From Pseudonocardia thermophila (GTDB lineage: Bacteria > Actinomycetota > Actinomycetes > Mycobacteriales > Pseudonocardiaceae): a stretch of 64,000 bases of DNA. The stretch's first letter is position 1, and each line of letters opens with the position of its first letter. Location of the stretch: positions 310,001 to 374,000 of the forward strand of contig NZ_FRAP01000003.1 of the NCBI RefSeq assembly GCF_900142365.1, read 5' to 3'. Below, in pieces: positions 46,496-57,703 of the stretch. The notes under the pieces are model-generated. The model did not search any database. It was given only the letters and a program-made list of their open reading frames with translations, and was not told where the DNA came from. Both the position numbers and the translations under genes were made by a program.

Positions 46496-46978
46496 TCAGC
46501 CGTCCGCCGACGGGTCCGGCAGCCGGCCGCCGCTGGCCGCGGCCATCGCCGGCAGGTTGCGTACGTGGACGGCCGGCAGGGCCAGCTCGTCGCCGCCGGA
46601 GAGCACCGCGCGCACCCGGGTGCTCTTCGTCAGGTGCAGCGAGGTGATCTCCGACCAGGGCACGGTGCGGCGGCCGATGACGTGCCGCACGGTCAGCGCG
46701 TCGGGATCCACGACGGTGCGCACGCGCACCGCCCAGACGATCATGCCGACGGGGATCAGGTAGATGAGCCAGAACAGCGGCGCCCCGAACGCGAACGGGG
46801 TGGCGCAGAACGCGAACGCGAACGCGACCAGGACCACGAGGGGTGACGGACGGAACACCGCGCGCGGGAGCTCGCGCGCGGCCGCCTCGCCGTCCTGCCC
46901 GCTCCGCTCCGCGTCCTGCCGAGCGCCCAGGTCAGCGCCCTCGTCGGCGCCTTCGTCACCGTGCTCGTCCGTGCTCAC
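46496..46978 (-). CDS. Membrane protein with bacterial PH domain (Cfp6-like)
   Basis: 160 aa from GTG at 46978. An acidic N-terminal stretch ([17 protein letters not shown]) precedes two hydrophobic helices ([37 protein letters not shown]), then a bPH domain: [54 protein letters not shown]. Mycobacterial Cfp6 (Rv3004) has this architecture and position near ilvB. Function unknown. Confidence 0.85.
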   Translation of the reverse strand: MSTDEHGDEGADEGADLGARQDAERSGQDGEAAARELPRAVFRPSPLVVLVAFAFAFCATPFAFGAPLFWLIYLIPVGMIVWAVRVRTVVDPDALTVRHVIGRRTVPWSEITSLHLTKSTRVRAVLSGGDELALPAVHVRNLPAMAAASGGRLPDPSADG

Positions 46979-47058
46979 GACTCCAGGATCCCACTCCGCG
47001 CCACGACGTCCGCCGCCCGCCCGGGCGTCCCACGATCTGGTACGCGCCTCCCACCGAA

Positions 47059-47088
47059 TTGACGTCCGCGGCGGACGGCCACTACGGT
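47059..47088 (+). promoter_or_regulatory. Promoter of the ilvB leader
   Basis: TTGACG (47059-47064) and TACGGT (47083-47088) are separated by 18 nt, a good match to a housekeeping-sigma promoter. The leader ATG follows 7 nt after the -10, at the expected start point, so the leader mRNA would be leaderless. Confidence 0.65.
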
Positions 47089-47095
47089 CGGTCGC

Positions 47096-47143
47096 ATGCG
47101 CACGTTCATCGGCCTCGTACTTCTGCGGCGCGTCGACGCCTGA
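47096..47143 (+). CDS. ilvB attenuator leader peptide
   Basis: ATG at 47096 opens a 15-codon frame ending at TGA 47141-47143: [15 protein letters not shown]. Six of 15 residues are Ile, Leu or Val, clustered in the middle. Followed 26 nt later by a terminator hairpin before ilvB. Stalling of ribosomes when branched-chain aminoacyl-tRNA is scarce would relieve termination, as known for actinobacterial ilvB leaders. No ribosome binding site precedes it, in line with leaderless initiation. Confidence 0.8.
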   Translation: MRTFIGLVLLRRVDA

Positions 47144-47168
47144 GCAGTACGCGGCCGCCGACGCGCTG

Positions 47169-47203
47169 ACCCTCGCTCCGCCACCCGGCGGCGAGGGTTT
47201 TTT
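47169..47203 (+). terminator. ilvB attenuator terminator
   Basis: ACCCTCGC (47169-47176) pairs with GCGAGGGT (47191-47198), extended inward by CGCC/GGCG after a 2-nt bulge, followed by six T (47198-47203). The hairpin ends 59 nt before the ilvB ATG, and constitutes the terminator of a translational-stall attenuator. Confidence 0.85.
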
Positions 47204-47261
47204 CATGCCCGTATGCGCTCGTTGGACGCCACGAGCCGAACTCAGCGAGGCTGAACCGCAG

Positions 47262-49220
47262 ATGACCACCGCCAACCCCCGGTCCGCACCCAAGCCTGCG
47301 CCGCCACCGCGGCCCGCGCCGCCTGCCAAGCCGGCCCCGCCTGCGCGCACCGAGCCGATCCACCCGCCCGCCCCGCGCTTCGACCACGTGCCGATGACCG
47401 GGGCCCAGTCGCTGGTGCGCTCGCTCGAGGAGATCGGCTGCGAGGTCGTCTTCGGCATCCCGGGCGGCACGATCCTGCCGGCGTACGACCCGCTGCTCGA
47501 CTCCACGCGGGTGCGGCACGTGCTCGTGCGCCACGAGCAGGGGGCGGGGCACGCGGCCACCGGCTACGCGCAGGCCACCGGCAAGGTCGGGGTGTGCATG
47601 GCCACGTCGGGTCCCGGCGCGACCAACCTGGTCACGCCGATCGCCGACGCGTACATGGACTCGATCCCGCTCGTCGCCATCACCGGGCAGCAGACCCGTG
47701 CACTGATCGGCACCGACGCCTTCCAGGAAGCCGACATCACCGGCATCACCATGCCGATCACGAAGCACAACATGCTGGTGACCCGGCCGGAGGACATCCC
47801 GCGGGCCATCACCGAGGCCTTCCACCTGGCCAGCACCGGCCGGCCCGGCCCGGTGCTGGTCGACATCCCCAAGGACGTCCTGCAGGAGGAGACCACCTTC
47901 ACCTGGCCGGTGGAGATGGAGCTGCCCGGCTACCGGCCGACGACCCGGCCGCACGGGAAGCAGATCCGGGAGGCCGCCAGGCTGATGACCTCGGCGCGGC
48001 AGCCCGTGCTCTACGTCGGCGGCGGCGTGATCAAGGCCGAGGCCGCGGCGGAGCTGAAGGAGCTGGCCGAACTCACCGGCATCCCGGTGGTCACCACGCT
48101 CATGGCGCGCGGCGCGTTCCCCGACAGCCACCCGCAGCACCTGGGTATGCCCGGCATGCACGGGACCGTGGCGGCGGTCGCGGCGATGCAGCGCTCCGAC
48201 CTGCTCGTCGCGCTGGGCGCCCGCTTCGACGACCGGGTCACCGGCAAGCTGTCGAGCTTCGCGCCGAACGCGAAGGTCATCCACGCCGACATCGACCCCG
48301 CGGAGATCTCCAAGAACCGCCGCGCCGACGTGCCGATCGTCGGCGACTGCAAGGAGGTCATCGCCGAGCTGATCGAGGCGGTGCGGGCCGAGCAGGCGAA
48401 CGGCCGGGCCGACCTGACCGCATGGTGGGCCGAGCTCGACGACCTGCGCAGGCGGTTCCCGCTCGGCTACGACTGGCCCGCCGACGGGTCGCTCTCGCCC
48501 GAGTACGTGATCGAGCGGATCGGCGCCATCGCCGGTCCCGACGCGGTCTACGTCGCGGGCGTCGGCCAGCACCAGATGTGGGCCGCGCAGTTCATCAAGT
48601 ACGAGAAGCCGCGGTCGTGGCTCAACTCCGGCGGCGCCGGCACGATGGGCTTCGCCGTGCCCGCCGCGATGGGCGCCAAGCTGGCCCGGCCCGACGACGT
48701 CGTGTGGTGCATCGACGGCGACGGCTGCTTCCAGATGACCAACCAGGAGCTGGCCACCTGCGCGATCGAGGGCATCCCGATCAAGGTCGCCGTGATCAAC
48801 AACGGCAACCTGGGCATGGTCCGGCAGTGGCAGAACCTCTTCTACTCGGAGCGGTACTCCAACACCGACCTCGGCACGCACAAGCACCGCATCCCCGACT
48901 TCAAGCTGCTCGCCGAGGCGATGGGCTGCGTCGGGCTGCGCGCGGAGAGCAAGGACGAGGTCGACCGGGTCATCCAGCAGGCCATGGAGATCAACGACCA
49001 GCCGGTCGTCATCGACTTCGTGGTCGGCGCCGACGCGCAGGTGTGGCCCATGGTCGCGGCGGGCACCAGCAACGACGAGATCATGGCGGCGCGTAACATC
49101 CGGCCGCTGTTCGACGGCGACGAGCCGGCGATCAAGGGAACCGTCACCGCGGACACCAAGGTCTCCACCGTGACCGCGGCGGCGCTGCAGGAAGAGGCCG
49201 AGGAGTCGGGAGCGTCATGA
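47262..49220 (+). CDS. ilvB: Acetolactate synthase large subunit
   Basis: 652 aa from ATG at 47262. A ~45-residue Pro/Ala/Lys-rich N-terminus precedes the ThDP enzyme: [16 protein letters not shown] with [17 protein letters not shown] (catalytic Glu), [17 protein letters not shown], central FAD-type domain ([35 protein letters not shown]), and the ThDP motif [33 protein letters not shown]. It condenses pyruvate with pyruvate or 2-ketobutyrate in valine/leucine and isoleucine synthesis. Controlled by the attenuator at 47096-47203 and coupled to ilvN by ATGA. Confidence 0.97.
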   Translation: MTTANPRSAPKPAPPPRPAPPAKPAPPARTEPIHPPAPRFDHVPMTGAQSLVRSLEEIGCEVVFGIPGGTILPAYDPLLDSTRVRHVLVRHEQGAGHAATGYAQATGKVGVCMATSGPGATNLVTPIADAYMDSIPLVAITGQQTRALIGTDAFQEADITGITMPITKHNMLVTRPEDIPRAITEAFHLASTGRPGPVLVDIPKDVLQEETTFTWPVEMELPGYRPTTRPHGKQIREAARLMTSARQPVLYVGGGVIKAEAAAELKELAELTGIPVVTTLMARGAFPDSHPQHLGMPGMHGTVAAVAAMQRSDLLVALGARFDDRVTGKLSSFAPNAKVIHADIDPAEISKNRRADVPIVGDCKEVIAELIEAVRAEQANGRADLTAWWAELDDLRRRFPLGYDWPADGSLSPEYVIERIGAIAGPDAVYVAGVGQHQMWAAQFIKYEKPRSWLNSGGAGTMGFAVPAAMGAKLARPDDVVWCIDGDGCFQMTNQELATCAIEGIPIKVAVINNGNLGMVRQWQNLFYSERYSNTDLGTHKHRIPDFKLLAEAMGCVGLRAESKDEVDRVIQQAMEINDQPVVIDFVVGADAQVWPMVAAGTSNDEIMAARNIRPLFDGDEPAIKGTVTADTKVSTVTAAALQEEAEESGAS

Positions 49221-49729
49221 CCGAGCGCCACACCCTGTCGGTCCTCGTCGAGGACAAGCCCGGCGTCCTCGCCCGCGTGGCGGGGTTGTTCTCCCGCCGC
49301 GGATTCAACATCGAGTCGCTCGCGGTCGGGCCGACCGAGCACCCGTCGGTGTCCCGCATGACGATCGTCGTCGCCGTCGACGACTTCCCGCTCGAGCAGG
49401 TCACCAAGCAGCTCAACAAGCTGGTCCACGTGATCAAGATCGTCGAGCTGGAGCCCTCGGCGTCGGTGCAGCGGGAGCTGCTGCTGGTCAAGGTCCGCGC
49501 CGATCCGACGGTGCGCAGCCAGGTGCTGGAGATCGTCGATCTCTTCCGCGCGAAGGCGGTGGACGTCACTCCGGAGGCGGTCACGATCGAGGCCACCGGC
49601 ACGTCGGACAAGCTCGCTGCGTTGCTCAAGAACCTCGAGCCGTACGGTATCCGGGAGATGGTCCAGTCCGGGATGGTCGCGGTCGGTCGCGGTCCCCGCT
49701 CGATCACCGCCGCCGCGATCCGCCCGTAG
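49217..49729 (+). CDS. ilvN: Acetolactate synthase small (regulatory) subunit
   Basis: 170 aa. The ACT domain [47 protein letters not shown] binds valine for feedback inhibition; [32 protein letters not shown] links to the C-terminal ACT-like domain. Start overlaps ilvB by 4 nt, giving balanced synthesis. ilvC begins 21 nt after the stop. Confidence 0.97.
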   Translation: MTERHTLSVLVEDKPGVLARVAGLFSRRGFNIESLAVGPTEHPSVSRMTIVVAVDDFPLEQVTKQLNKLVHVIKIVELEPSASVQRELLLVKVRADPTVRSQVLEIVDLFRAKAVDVTPEAVTIEATGTSDKLAALLKNLEPYGIREMVQSGMVAVGRGPRSITAAAIRP

Positions 49730-50755
<1,026 letters not shown>

Positions 50756-50770
50756 GCACGGACCGCAGCG

Positions 50771-50804
50771 CGCGGCGCCGGTACCCGAGGGTGCCGGCGC
50801 CGCG
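50771..50804. terminator. Hairpin after ilvC
   Basis: Arms 50771-50785 and 50790-50804 (start CGCGGCGCCGG) pair over 15 bp with one G-T pair and a 4-nt loop. There is no T run. Begins 15 nt after the ilvC stop; a likely operon end. Confidence 0.6.
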
Positions 50805-50885
50805 GCGTGTGCACCCGCCGCACGCCGCCCGGCTCCGCCGCGGTGGGCGGAGAATGCGCTTGCGCTCGCGGGGCATGATCGTGCC

Positions 50886-51611
50886 GTGACACAGCGACGG
50901 GGGGAGTACGGGATCGACGCGCCGGCCGTTCCGGCGGCGATGCTCGGGCTGGGCGCGGCGGCGGTGGTACCGGCGGTCACCGGGTTCCCGGTGCGTGCGC
51001 TGCGTGCGTGGTGGGCACTGATGGCGGCGCTGTTGCTGGGCTCGGCCGCCTCTTACCTGTACACGACGCGCCGGGGCAAGTTCGCCGTCTGGGCGGACGT
51101 GCTCGACGAGCTCGGCCTGCGCGGCGACGAGCAGGTCCTGGACCTGGGGTGCGGGCGCGGCGCGGTGCTGCTGGCCGCGGCGCAGCGTCTGCACGCCGGA
51201 GGCCGCGCCGTCGGGGTCGACCTGTGGCGCAGCGTCGACCAGTCCGGCAACCTCGAGGCCGCCACCGCGGCGAACGCCCGCGCCGAGGGTGTCGCGGACC
51301 GGGTGGAGCTGCGCACCGCTGACCTGACCGACCTGCCGTTCCGCGACGGCGAGTTCGACGTCGTGCTCTCCAGCCTCGCGATCCACAACATCCCGACCGC
51401 CGACGGCCGGGCCTCCGCGGTGGCCGAGGCGGTCCGGGTGCTGCGGCCGGGCGGCCGGCTGGCGATCGCCGACATCCAGCACGTCCCCGCGTACGCCGAT
51501 CAGCTGCGCCACCTCGGGCTCGCGCCGCAGGTGCGCCCGCTCGGTCCGCGCGCCTGGTACGGGGGCCCGTGGATGGCCACGTCCTTGGTGACGGCCACGC
51601 GACCTGCCTGA
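50886..51611 (+). CDS. Membrane-anchored class I methyltransferase
   Basis: 241 aa from GTG at 50886. Two N-terminal hydrophobic helices (AAMLGLGAAAVVPAVTGF and ALMAALLLGSAASYLY) anchor the enzyme. The methyltransferase domain begins FAVWADVLDELGLRGDEQVLDLGCGRGAVLLAAAQ (motif I), AVGVDLWRSVDQSGN, DLTDLPFRDGEFDVVLSSLAIHN and VLRPGGRLAIADIQHV. Substrate not inferable; similar to arsenite or small-molecule methyltransferases with a membrane anchor. Independent of the ilv operon, with its own start 130 nt downstream. Confidence 0.85.
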   Translation: MTQRRGEYGIDAPAVPAAMLGLGAAAVVPAVTGFPVRALRAWWALMAALLLGSAASYLYTTRRGKFAVWADVLDELGLRGDEQVLDLGCGRGAVLLAAAQRLHAGGRAVGVDLWRSVDQSGNLEAATAANARAEGVADRVELRTADLTDLPFRDGEFDVVLSSLAIHNIPTADGRASAVAEAVRVLRPGGRLAIADIQHVPAYADQLRHLGLAPQVRPLGPRAWYGGPWMATSLVTATRPA

Positions 51612-51698
51612 GCCGGCCCCGACGAGCTGACCGGCTCGGCCACCGGTCGTCCTACGATCGCGTAGGTCAGTCCACCGAACCGGGAGCCCCACACCGCC

Positions 51699-53300
51699 GT
51701 GAGCACCGCTGCCAGCCGTCCCGTCGTCCTCCTCGCCGAGGAGCTCGCACCGTCCGCGGTGGAGATGCTCGGCCCTGATCTCGAGATCCGCCGCGTCGAC
51801 GGCACCGACCGACAGGCGCTGCTCGCTGCCGTCACCGACGTCGACGCACTCGTCGTCCGCTCGGCGACCCTCGTCGACGCCGATGTGCTCTCCGCGGCCG
51901 GCCGGCTGAAGGTCGTGGCCCGCGCAGGCGTCGGCCTGGACAACGTCGACGTCGACGCCGCCACCGCTCGCGGGGTGATGGTGGTCAACGCGCCCACCTC
52001 CAACATCGTCAGCGCCGCCGAGCACGCCATCGCGCTCATGCTGGCGGTGGCGCGCCGCATCCCGGCCGCGGACGCGAGCCTGCGCGCCGGCAAGTGGGCG
52101 CGCAGCTCGCTGACCGGCGTCGAGCTGAACGGGAAGACGGCCGGCATCGTCGGGCTCGGCCGGATCGGGCAGCTGGTCGCGCAGCGGCTGGCCGCGTTCG
52201 GCGTCCACCTCCTCGCCTACGACCCCTACGTGGCGCCCGCCCGGGCTGCGCAGCTGGGCATCGAACTGGTCTCGCTGGAGGAGCTGCTGCGCCGCGCCGA
52301 CCTCATCACGATCCACCTGCCGAAGACCCCGGAGACCCTGGGGTTGATCGGCAAGGACCAGCTGGCGCTCACCAAGCCCGGCGTGATCATCGTCAACGCC
52401 GCGCGCGGCGGCCTGGTCGACGAGGTCGCGCTGGCCGAGGCCGTGCGCTCCGGGCACGTCGGCGGTGCCGGCATCGACGTCTACGAGACCGAGCCCACGA
52501 CGTCGAGCCCGCTGTTCGAGCTGCCGCAGGTCGTCGTCACCCCGCACCTGGGCGCCTCAACCGTCGAGGCGCAGGACCGGGCCGGCACCGACGTCGCGCG
52601 CTCGGTGAAGCTGGCGCTGGCCGGCGAGTTCGTGCCCGACGCGGTGAACGTCCAGGGCGGGGCCGTGGACGAGGAGGTGCGGCCCTGGCTGCCGCTCGTG
52701 CAGAAGCTGGGCACCGTCCTCTACGCGGTCGCCGGCGGCGTCCCGACCACCGTCACGGTCGAGGTCGCCGGGGAGCTGGCCGCGTACGAGGTGTCGGTGC
52801 TGCGGCTGGCCGCGCTGCGCGGGCTGTTCACCCACGTCGTCGAGGACCAGGTGACGTTCGTGAACGTGCCCCGGCTGGCCGCCGAGCGCGGGATCGGTGT
52901 GGAGCTGACCACCACGCCCGAGAGCGACAACTTCCGCAGCGTGGTGCAGCTGCGCGCGGCCATGCCGGACGGGACGTCCGCGACGGTTTCCGGCACGCTC
53001 TCCGGCCGGGCGCAGGTGGAGAAGCTCGTCGAGATCAACGGACGGCACTTCGACCTGCGCGCCGAGGGCAACCTGCTGCTGCTGGAATACGCCGACCGCC
53101 CCGGTGTGATGGGTCGAGTCGGCTCGCTGCTCGGCGAGGCCGCCGTGAACATCGAGGCCGCGCAGATCAGCCAGACCACCGACGGGACCGACGCGATCAT
53201 GCTGCTGCGCGTCGACCGGCCCGTCGACCCGGCCGTGCTGGACCCGATCGGGGCGTCGGTCGGGGCTGTCACGACGCGGCTGATCTCGTTCCGGGACTGA
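51699..53300 (+). CDS. serA: D-3-phosphoglycerate dehydrogenase
   Basis: 533 aa, the long actinobacterial form. VVARAGVGLDNVDVDAATARGVMVVNAPTSN, KTAGIVGLGRIGQLVAQRL (NAD motif GxGxxG) and NAARGGLVDEVALAEAV plus PHLGASTVEAQDRAG (catalytic His) are seen. Residues ~315-450 form the intervening allosteric domain, and the C-terminal ACT domain LLLLEYADRPGVMGRVGSLLGEAAVNIEAAQIS binds serine. First step of serine synthesis. GTG start at 51699. The 441-nt gap to leuB has no convincing gene. Confidence 0.97.
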   Translation: MSTAASRPVVLLAEELAPSAVEMLGPDLEIRRVDGTDRQALLAAVTDVDALVVRSATLVDADVLSAAGRLKVVARAGVGLDNVDVDAATARGVMVVNAPTSNIVSAAEHAIALMLAVARRIPAADASLRAGKWARSSLTGVELNGKTAGIVGLGRIGQLVAQRLAAFGVHLLAYDPYVAPARAAQLGIELVSLEELLRRADLITIHLPKTPETLGLIGKDQLALTKPGVIIVNAARGGLVDEVALAEAVRSGHVGGAGIDVYETEPTTSSPLFELPQVVVTPHLGASTVEAQDRAGTDVARSVKLALAGEFVPDAVNVQGGAVDEEVRPWLPLVQKLGTVLYAVAGGVPTTVTVEVAGELAAYEVSVLRLAALRGLFTHVVEDQVTFVNVPRLAAERGIGVELTTTPESDNFRSVVQLRAAMPDGTSATVSGTLSGRAQVEKLVEINGRHFDLRAEGNLLLLEYADRPGVMGRVGSLLGEAAVNIEAAQISQTTDGTDAIMLLRVDRPVDPAVLDPIGASVGAVTTRLISFRD

Positions 53301-53700
53301 GCCGCCGGCCCGCCCCGATCGCCCGATCGGGTGGTGGACAGCCGGCCGGGAGCGGTGCGGATCGCACCGGTGGACCCTCGGCCGCCACCCTCCGTGTCCC
53401 TCGTCCCGGTGATGTCCGCCGCCGGTCGTCCCGGCGTCGTCATCGCGTTTGCCCTGGTCGGAGTGGCTCGTGGCTCGGTGGGTCCGCGGCCGGGGCGGCG
53501 GCCGGGGCGTCGTCACGACAAGTGGGGGCCTCGTGACGGTTCGGCGCAGGCTAGGGGCACAATGGGCCCGCTCAGGGGGTGTGTCGCTCCTGGGGCGGGC
53601 ACCGGCGCCGCTCAGCGGGTCCGATTCGCCCGGCAGAGTGACCACCAACGGGTGATGAAGCACGAGAACGGGCCGCGGCTGCAGGTAGCGTGCGGCAAGT

Positions 53701-53715
53701 TGTCCTAACGGGACA
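53701..53715. promoter_or_regulatory. Short palindrome upstream of leuB
   Basis: TGTCC-TAACG-GGACA is a perfect 5-bp inverted repeat ending 26 nt before the leuB ATG, with GGAGAGAAGAGGG serving as ribosome binding site after it. It could be an operator; chance is also possible. No leader peptide with terminator is seen upstream of leuB, unlike ilvB and cimA. The rest of 53301-53700 shows no gene or clear site. Confidence 0.3.
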
Positions 53716-53741
53716 CTGGGCTGGAGAGAAGAGGGAACAGG

Positions 53742-54782
53742 ATGCGCCTTGCGGTCATCCCGGGTGACGGAATCGGGCCGGAGGTCATCGAGGAGGCGCT
53801 CAAGGTCCTCAACGAGGTCGCCCCGGGCGCCGAGATCACGACCTACGACCTGGGTGCCGCCCGTTGGCACGCGACCGGCGAGCTCCTCCCCGAGACGGTG
53901 CTCAACGAGCTCCGCCAGCACGACGCGATCCTGCTCGGCGCCGTCGGGGACCCGTCGGTGCCCAGCGGCATCCTCGAGCGCGGGCTGCTGCTGCGCCTGC
54001 GCTTCGAGCTCGACCACCACGTCAACCTGCGCCCGGCCAAGCTCTACCCGGGAGTGCGCGGACCGCTGGCCGGCGTGAGCGACATCGACCTGGTCGTCGT
54101 GCGGGAGGGGACCGAGGGCCCGTACGTCGGCACCGGCGGCATCCTCCGCAAGGACACCCCGCACGAGATCGCGACCGAGGTCTCCACGAACACCGCGTTC
54201 GGCGTGGAGCGGGTCGTCCGCGACGCGTTCCAGCGCGCCGAGCGCCGCCCGCGCAAGCACCTGACGCTGGTCCACAAGACCAACGTGCTGACCTTCGCGG
54301 GCGGGCTGTGGTCGCGGATCGTCGAGGAGGTGTCGCTGGAGCACCCCGACGTGTCGGTGTCCTACCAGCACATCGACGCCACGACCATCCACATGGTCAC
54401 CGACCCCGGCCGGTTCGACGTGATCGTCACCGACAACCTGTTCGGCGACATCCTCACCGACCTCGCCGCTGCCGTCACCGGCGGCATCGGCCTCGCGGCC
54501 AGCGGCAACCTCGACGTCAGCCGCCGCAACCCGAGCATGTTCGAGCCGGTGCACGGCAGCGCGCCGGACATCGCCGGCCAGGGCATCGCCGACCCCACCG
54601 CCGCGGTCCTGTCGGTGGCGCTGATGCTCGACCACCTCGGCCAGACCGACGCGGCCCGCCGCATCGAGGCCGCGGTGGCCTTCGACCTGGCCACCCGCGA
54701 CCACAGCGCGACCGGGCACACCCGCTCGATCGGCGACCGGCTCGCCGCGCTCGTCAGCACGCACGTGGCGGCGCCGAACTGA
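53742..54782 (+). CDS. leuB: 3-isopropylmalate dehydrogenase
   Basis: 346 aa. [44 protein letters not shown] (substrate Arg residues), [31 protein letters not shown] (catalytic Lys) and [40 protein letters not shown] (metal Asp residues), [25 protein letters not shown] are hallmarks. Oxidatively decarboxylates isopropylmalate in leucine synthesis; the relatives of this family also act on citramalate-derived methylmalate, relevant to the cimA gene downstream. Confidence 0.97.
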   Translation: MRLAVIPGDGIGPEVIEEALKVLNEVAPGAEITTYDLGAARWHATGELLPETVLNELRQHDAILLGAVGDPSVPSGILERGLLLRLRFELDHHVNLRPAKLYPGVRGPLAGVSDIDLVVVREGTEGPYVGTGGILRKDTPHEIATEVSTNTAFGVERVVRDAFQRAERRPRKHLTLVHKTNVLTFAGGLWSRIVEEVSLEHPDVSVSYQHIDATTIHMVTDPGRFDVIVTDNLFGDILTDLAAAVTGGIGLAASGNLDVSRRNPSMFEPVHGSAPDIAGQGIADPTAAVLSVALMLDHLGQTDAARRIEAAVAFDLATRDHSATGHTRSIGDRLAALVSTHVAAPN

Positions 54783-54917
54783 GGCTCTTCGCGCGGGGTC
54801 CGGTCGGGGCCGCGGCGAGTCGCCTATGGACGTGATCCACCTCCACGGCGCTCGGGTGGCGCGCTCGGGACTGCCCGCACCGCGCCCGGCCGAGCACTAC
54901 CGGAGAGCGGCCACGAC

Positions 54918-55140
54918 GCTGTCGACGTGAAAGCGCGCGGGCCGGGCTCGGTGACGAAGGAGCCGGGCGCGAACACCGCTGAAGCTCCCGCCGAGGCAAT
55001 CGACCTCGACTGCGCCTCGGCTCGCACCACCCGGACTGCCGACCTCGCCTGGCCGAGTGCTGCCCCTGCACGAAGGTGACCACCTAGCCGTCGACTGAAG
55101 GCGCGCGAGCCCGAGCTCTGCGACGGAGGGGCCGGAGCGC
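54918..55140. repeat. Imperfect ~50-nt direct repeat in a 600-nt gene-free gap
   Basis: Between leuB (54782) and the membrane protein (55382) I find no gene. Two related stretches share blocks: about 54918-54970 (GCTGTCGACGTGAAAGCG, CGGGCCGGGCTCGG, TGACGAAGGAGCCGG) and 55087-55140 (GCCGTCGACTGAAGGCG, CGAGCCCGAGCTCTG, CGACGGAGGGGCCGG). Closer to the next gene, GTTTAC occurs twice 11 nt apart (about 55296 and 55307), in an AT-richer patch likely to hold the promoter. Confidence 0.4.
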
Positions 55141-55381
55141 AGTCATCACTGCGGTGTTCCTGCCATCCCCTTCCGGCGGCCCGTGTGCGGCGAAACCGCC
55201 CACCCCGAGAGATCCCCGCCGAACAGCTATCCGCCGACCGCTCACCGCGAATCCCGCTACCACCCACCGCTCCATCGCATGCTCGGGCCGTAACGGTTTA
55301 CACGCCGTTTACGATCCGACAGTCGGGGAGACGATCAGCGGGCCGTGTCCGGCGGCACCGCTCCAGGGGGCGGAGCAGGGG

Positions 55382-56020
55382 GTGAGCACGATGCACGCGC
55401 GTGTCCCCGCCGCCTGCCGTCCGCTCGCGGCCGCCGCGCTCTGCACCCTCGTCTGGGCGACGTCGCACGCGCTGGCCCTGGCCGTCCTCGCCCACGTCCA
55501 CGACGAGTCGACGGTGAGGGTGCTGCTCCGCCAGGCCCGCCAGTGGCTGCCCGCGACCGTGATCGCGCTCGCGGTCCTGCTGGGCGTGGTGCTCGTGACG
55601 GTCCTCGCCGACGGGCGGCGCCGGCCGTTCGATCCCGGTCTCGGCGGCCTGGTCGCCACTCCCGTGTCGCTCACCCTGCTGGAGTCCGTCGATCCCGCGA
55701 CCGCCCTCGGTGCCGCCCTCGCGGGCGTCCTGGGCGGCGCCCCGCCGGGCACCCTGCTGGTCGCCGGGACGGTCGTGCACGCGGCGCTGGTGGCCCTCCT
55801 GCTGGTGGTCGGCGCGATCGGGTTCGTCCGCATCGCCCGGCCCGGCCCCGTCACGCCCCCGGCGGTGGTCGCCGAGCGCGGCCCGCTGCCCTCCGCCCCT
55901 CCGCGCCGGCGCTGCAGCCCGGCGCTGCTCGCCCGGCTGCACCGCGGGCCGCCCGTCCCCGTCCGGCACGCGACGACCCCTGTCCACACCTGGCCGGGTC
56001 TCGTCGGCTCGACGGCGTAG
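55382..56020 (+). CDS. Membrane protein, hypothetical
   Basis: 212 aa from GTG at 55382 (ATG at 55391 is an alternative). Four hydrophobic segments: CRPLAAAALCTLVWATSHALALAVLA, LPATVIALAVLLGVVLVTVLA, LGGLVATPVSLTLLESV with ALGAALAGVLGG, and GTVVHAALVALLLVVGAIGFVRIA. The ~60-residue C-terminus is Pro/Arg-rich and probably cytoplasmic. No family recognised. A GNAT-like gene follows 51 nt downstream. Confidence 0.65.
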   Translation: MSTMHARVPAACRPLAAAALCTLVWATSHALALAVLAHVHDESTVRVLLRQARQWLPATVIALAVLLGVVLVTVLADGRRRPFDPGLGGLVATPVSLTLLESVDPATALGAALAGVLGGAPPGTLLVAGTVVHAALVALLLVVGAIGFVRIARPGPVTPPAVVAERGPLPSAPPRRRCSPALLARLHRGPPVPVRHATTPVHTWPGLVGSTA

Positions 56021-56071
56021 GGGATCGCGCTCGCCGGGGCCGGCGGCCGACCGCCTGCTCGAGGAATCCAC

Positions 56072-57181
56072 ATGCTCGCACCGCGCCCCGTACCGCACGT
56101 CCGCTCGTCCGTGTTCCGCGGCGATCTCGCCGACGAGTGGGACGCGCTCGTCGACCGCGTCGGCGGCTCGCCCTTCCAGCGCCCGGGCTGGTACGCCTGC
56201 TGGTGGGACGCGTTCGGCTCGGGCACCCCCGAGCTCGTGACCGTCCGGCGCGACGGCGACCTGGTCGCCGTGCTGCCGCTGGCCCGCCGCGGCCTCGTCG
56301 TGCGGACCCTGACCAACTGGCACAGCTTCGTCGACGGCCCGATCACGCTGGACAAGGAGGCCGCCGCCGAGCTCGTTGAGCGCGTCCTGCACCGCGGACG
56401 CTGGATGCTGGAGCTCTCCCACCTGCTGCCCGACGACGTCGAGCTGACCCGCCGCGCTGCACAGGCCCGGGGCAGCAGCGTGCAGACGTCGACGGTGCAG
56501 CGGTCCCCGTACGTGCCGGCCGACCTCACCTTCGCCGACTACGTCGCCGCCCGCGAGGCCCGGCGGCTGCGGCAGCTGGAGCGCAGGCGGAAGAAGCTAG
56601 CCGAGACCGGGCGGGTGACGTTCGAGGTCCACGACGGCCGCGAGGACGCCGACCGCGTGGTGGAGGAGTTCATCCGCGTCGAGGGCCTGGGCTGGAAGGC
56701 TGCTGCCGGCACCGCGATCGCCTCGCAGCCGTCGACGGACCGCTTCTACCGCAGCGTCGCCGCCTGGGCCGCCCGGGCCGGCATGCTGCGGCTGCCGATG
56801 CTGCGCGTCGACGGCCGGGCGATCGCGGGCGAGCTCGATCTCGCCGACGGGCGCGCGGTGTACTCGCTCAAGGCCGGGTTCGATCCGGCCCTGCGCCAGT
56901 GCTCACCCGGTCTGCTGGTGATGCTCGACACCATCGAGTGGTCGCTCGAGCGCGGCCTCGGCTACGAGATGCTCGGCACCGACGAGCCGTACAAGATGCG
57001 CTGGGCCGACCAGGTGCACGTCATCCGGCGGATGCGCATCCACCCGCGCACGCCCGCCGGCCAGGCGGCCAGGGGCGCCCGGCTCGGGCTCCGCGCCGCC
57101 CGCAAGGGCCTCGCCGTCGGCCGCGAGGTGGCGAAGCGCGCGCTGGCGGCGGTCGCGGAGCGCCGCAGCCAGGCGTCGTGA
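56072..57181 (+). CDS. GNAT-fold acetyltransferase (CelD/BioF2-like)
   Basis: 369 aa. Two GNAT-like halves as in FemX/CelD proteins: DEWDALVDRVGGSPFQRPGWYACWWDAFG ... LVTVRRDGDLVAVLPLARR, and EEFIRVEGLGWKAAAGTAIASQPSTDRFYRSVAAWAARAGMLRLPMLRVDGRAIAGELDLADGRAVYSLKAGFDPALRQCSPGLLVMLDTIEWSLERGLGYEMLGTDEPYKMRWAD. The family acylates sugars or polymers of the envelope; substrate unknown. From 57182 to 57703 I see no gene. Confidence 0.85.
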   Translation: MLAPRPVPHVRSSVFRGDLADEWDALVDRVGGSPFQRPGWYACWWDAFGSGTPELVTVRRDGDLVAVLPLARRGLVVRTLTNWHSFVDGPITLDKEAAAELVERVLHRGRWMLELSHLLPDDVELTRRAAQARGSSVQTSTVQRSPYVPADLTFADYVAAREARRLRQLERRRKKLAETGRVTFEVHDGREDADRVVEEFIRVEGLGWKAAAGTAIASQPSTDRFYRSVAAWAARAGMLRLPMLRVDGRAIAGELDLADGRAVYSLKAGFDPALRQCSPGLLVMLDTIEWSLERGLGYEMLGTDEPYKMRWADQVHVIRRMRIHPRTPAGQAARGARLGLRAARKGLAVGREVAKRALAAVAERRSQAS

Positions 57182-57703
57182 CCCAGGAGGCGGTCGACGG
57201 CGGTGCCGGGGACGACCCTGAGGTCCGCCGGGATCGGTCTCGGCGCATGGGGCTCGATCAGGGAGGTCCTCCGCTGTTCGGCGTCGGGATCGGAGCGCGG
57301 TCTGCCCCGGCCTGCGGCGACGGGGCGCCGGTGATCCGCGGCGACGAGGTCGACAGCTGATCGGCTTCCCCTCATGGTCGTGGCGTGCTGGACGCGTCGA
57401 GCAAGGCGCTCGCCGACGGGTGGGCAACAGATCCTGGAGCGGATTCCGGGTCCCGAGCGCCACTTCCCGCAGCGCGGCAGTGCCTGTCCGCGGTGCCGGG
57501 TCTCACGGCTGATCACCCGGAGGCCGGGGTGAGCCGGCCGACGTGCGCTGAGCACCGCCGCGTCCTGTCCCCGGCGGGACCGGTGCGCCGTCAAGACGAG
57601 CAGCGGATGTTCCACCGCCGCCCCCGTCACGTCCGTGGACCGAGCCCCGGGAGACCGCGGGCGTCCCATCGCACACACGGACGAACACACACGGAGAAGG
57701 CCG

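Noticed and set aside
53331..53708. 125-codon frame upstream of leuB
   Set aside because: No ribosome binding site, poor third-position GC in much of it, no recognisable domain. It was also considered as a Val/Ile leader, but no terminator follows.
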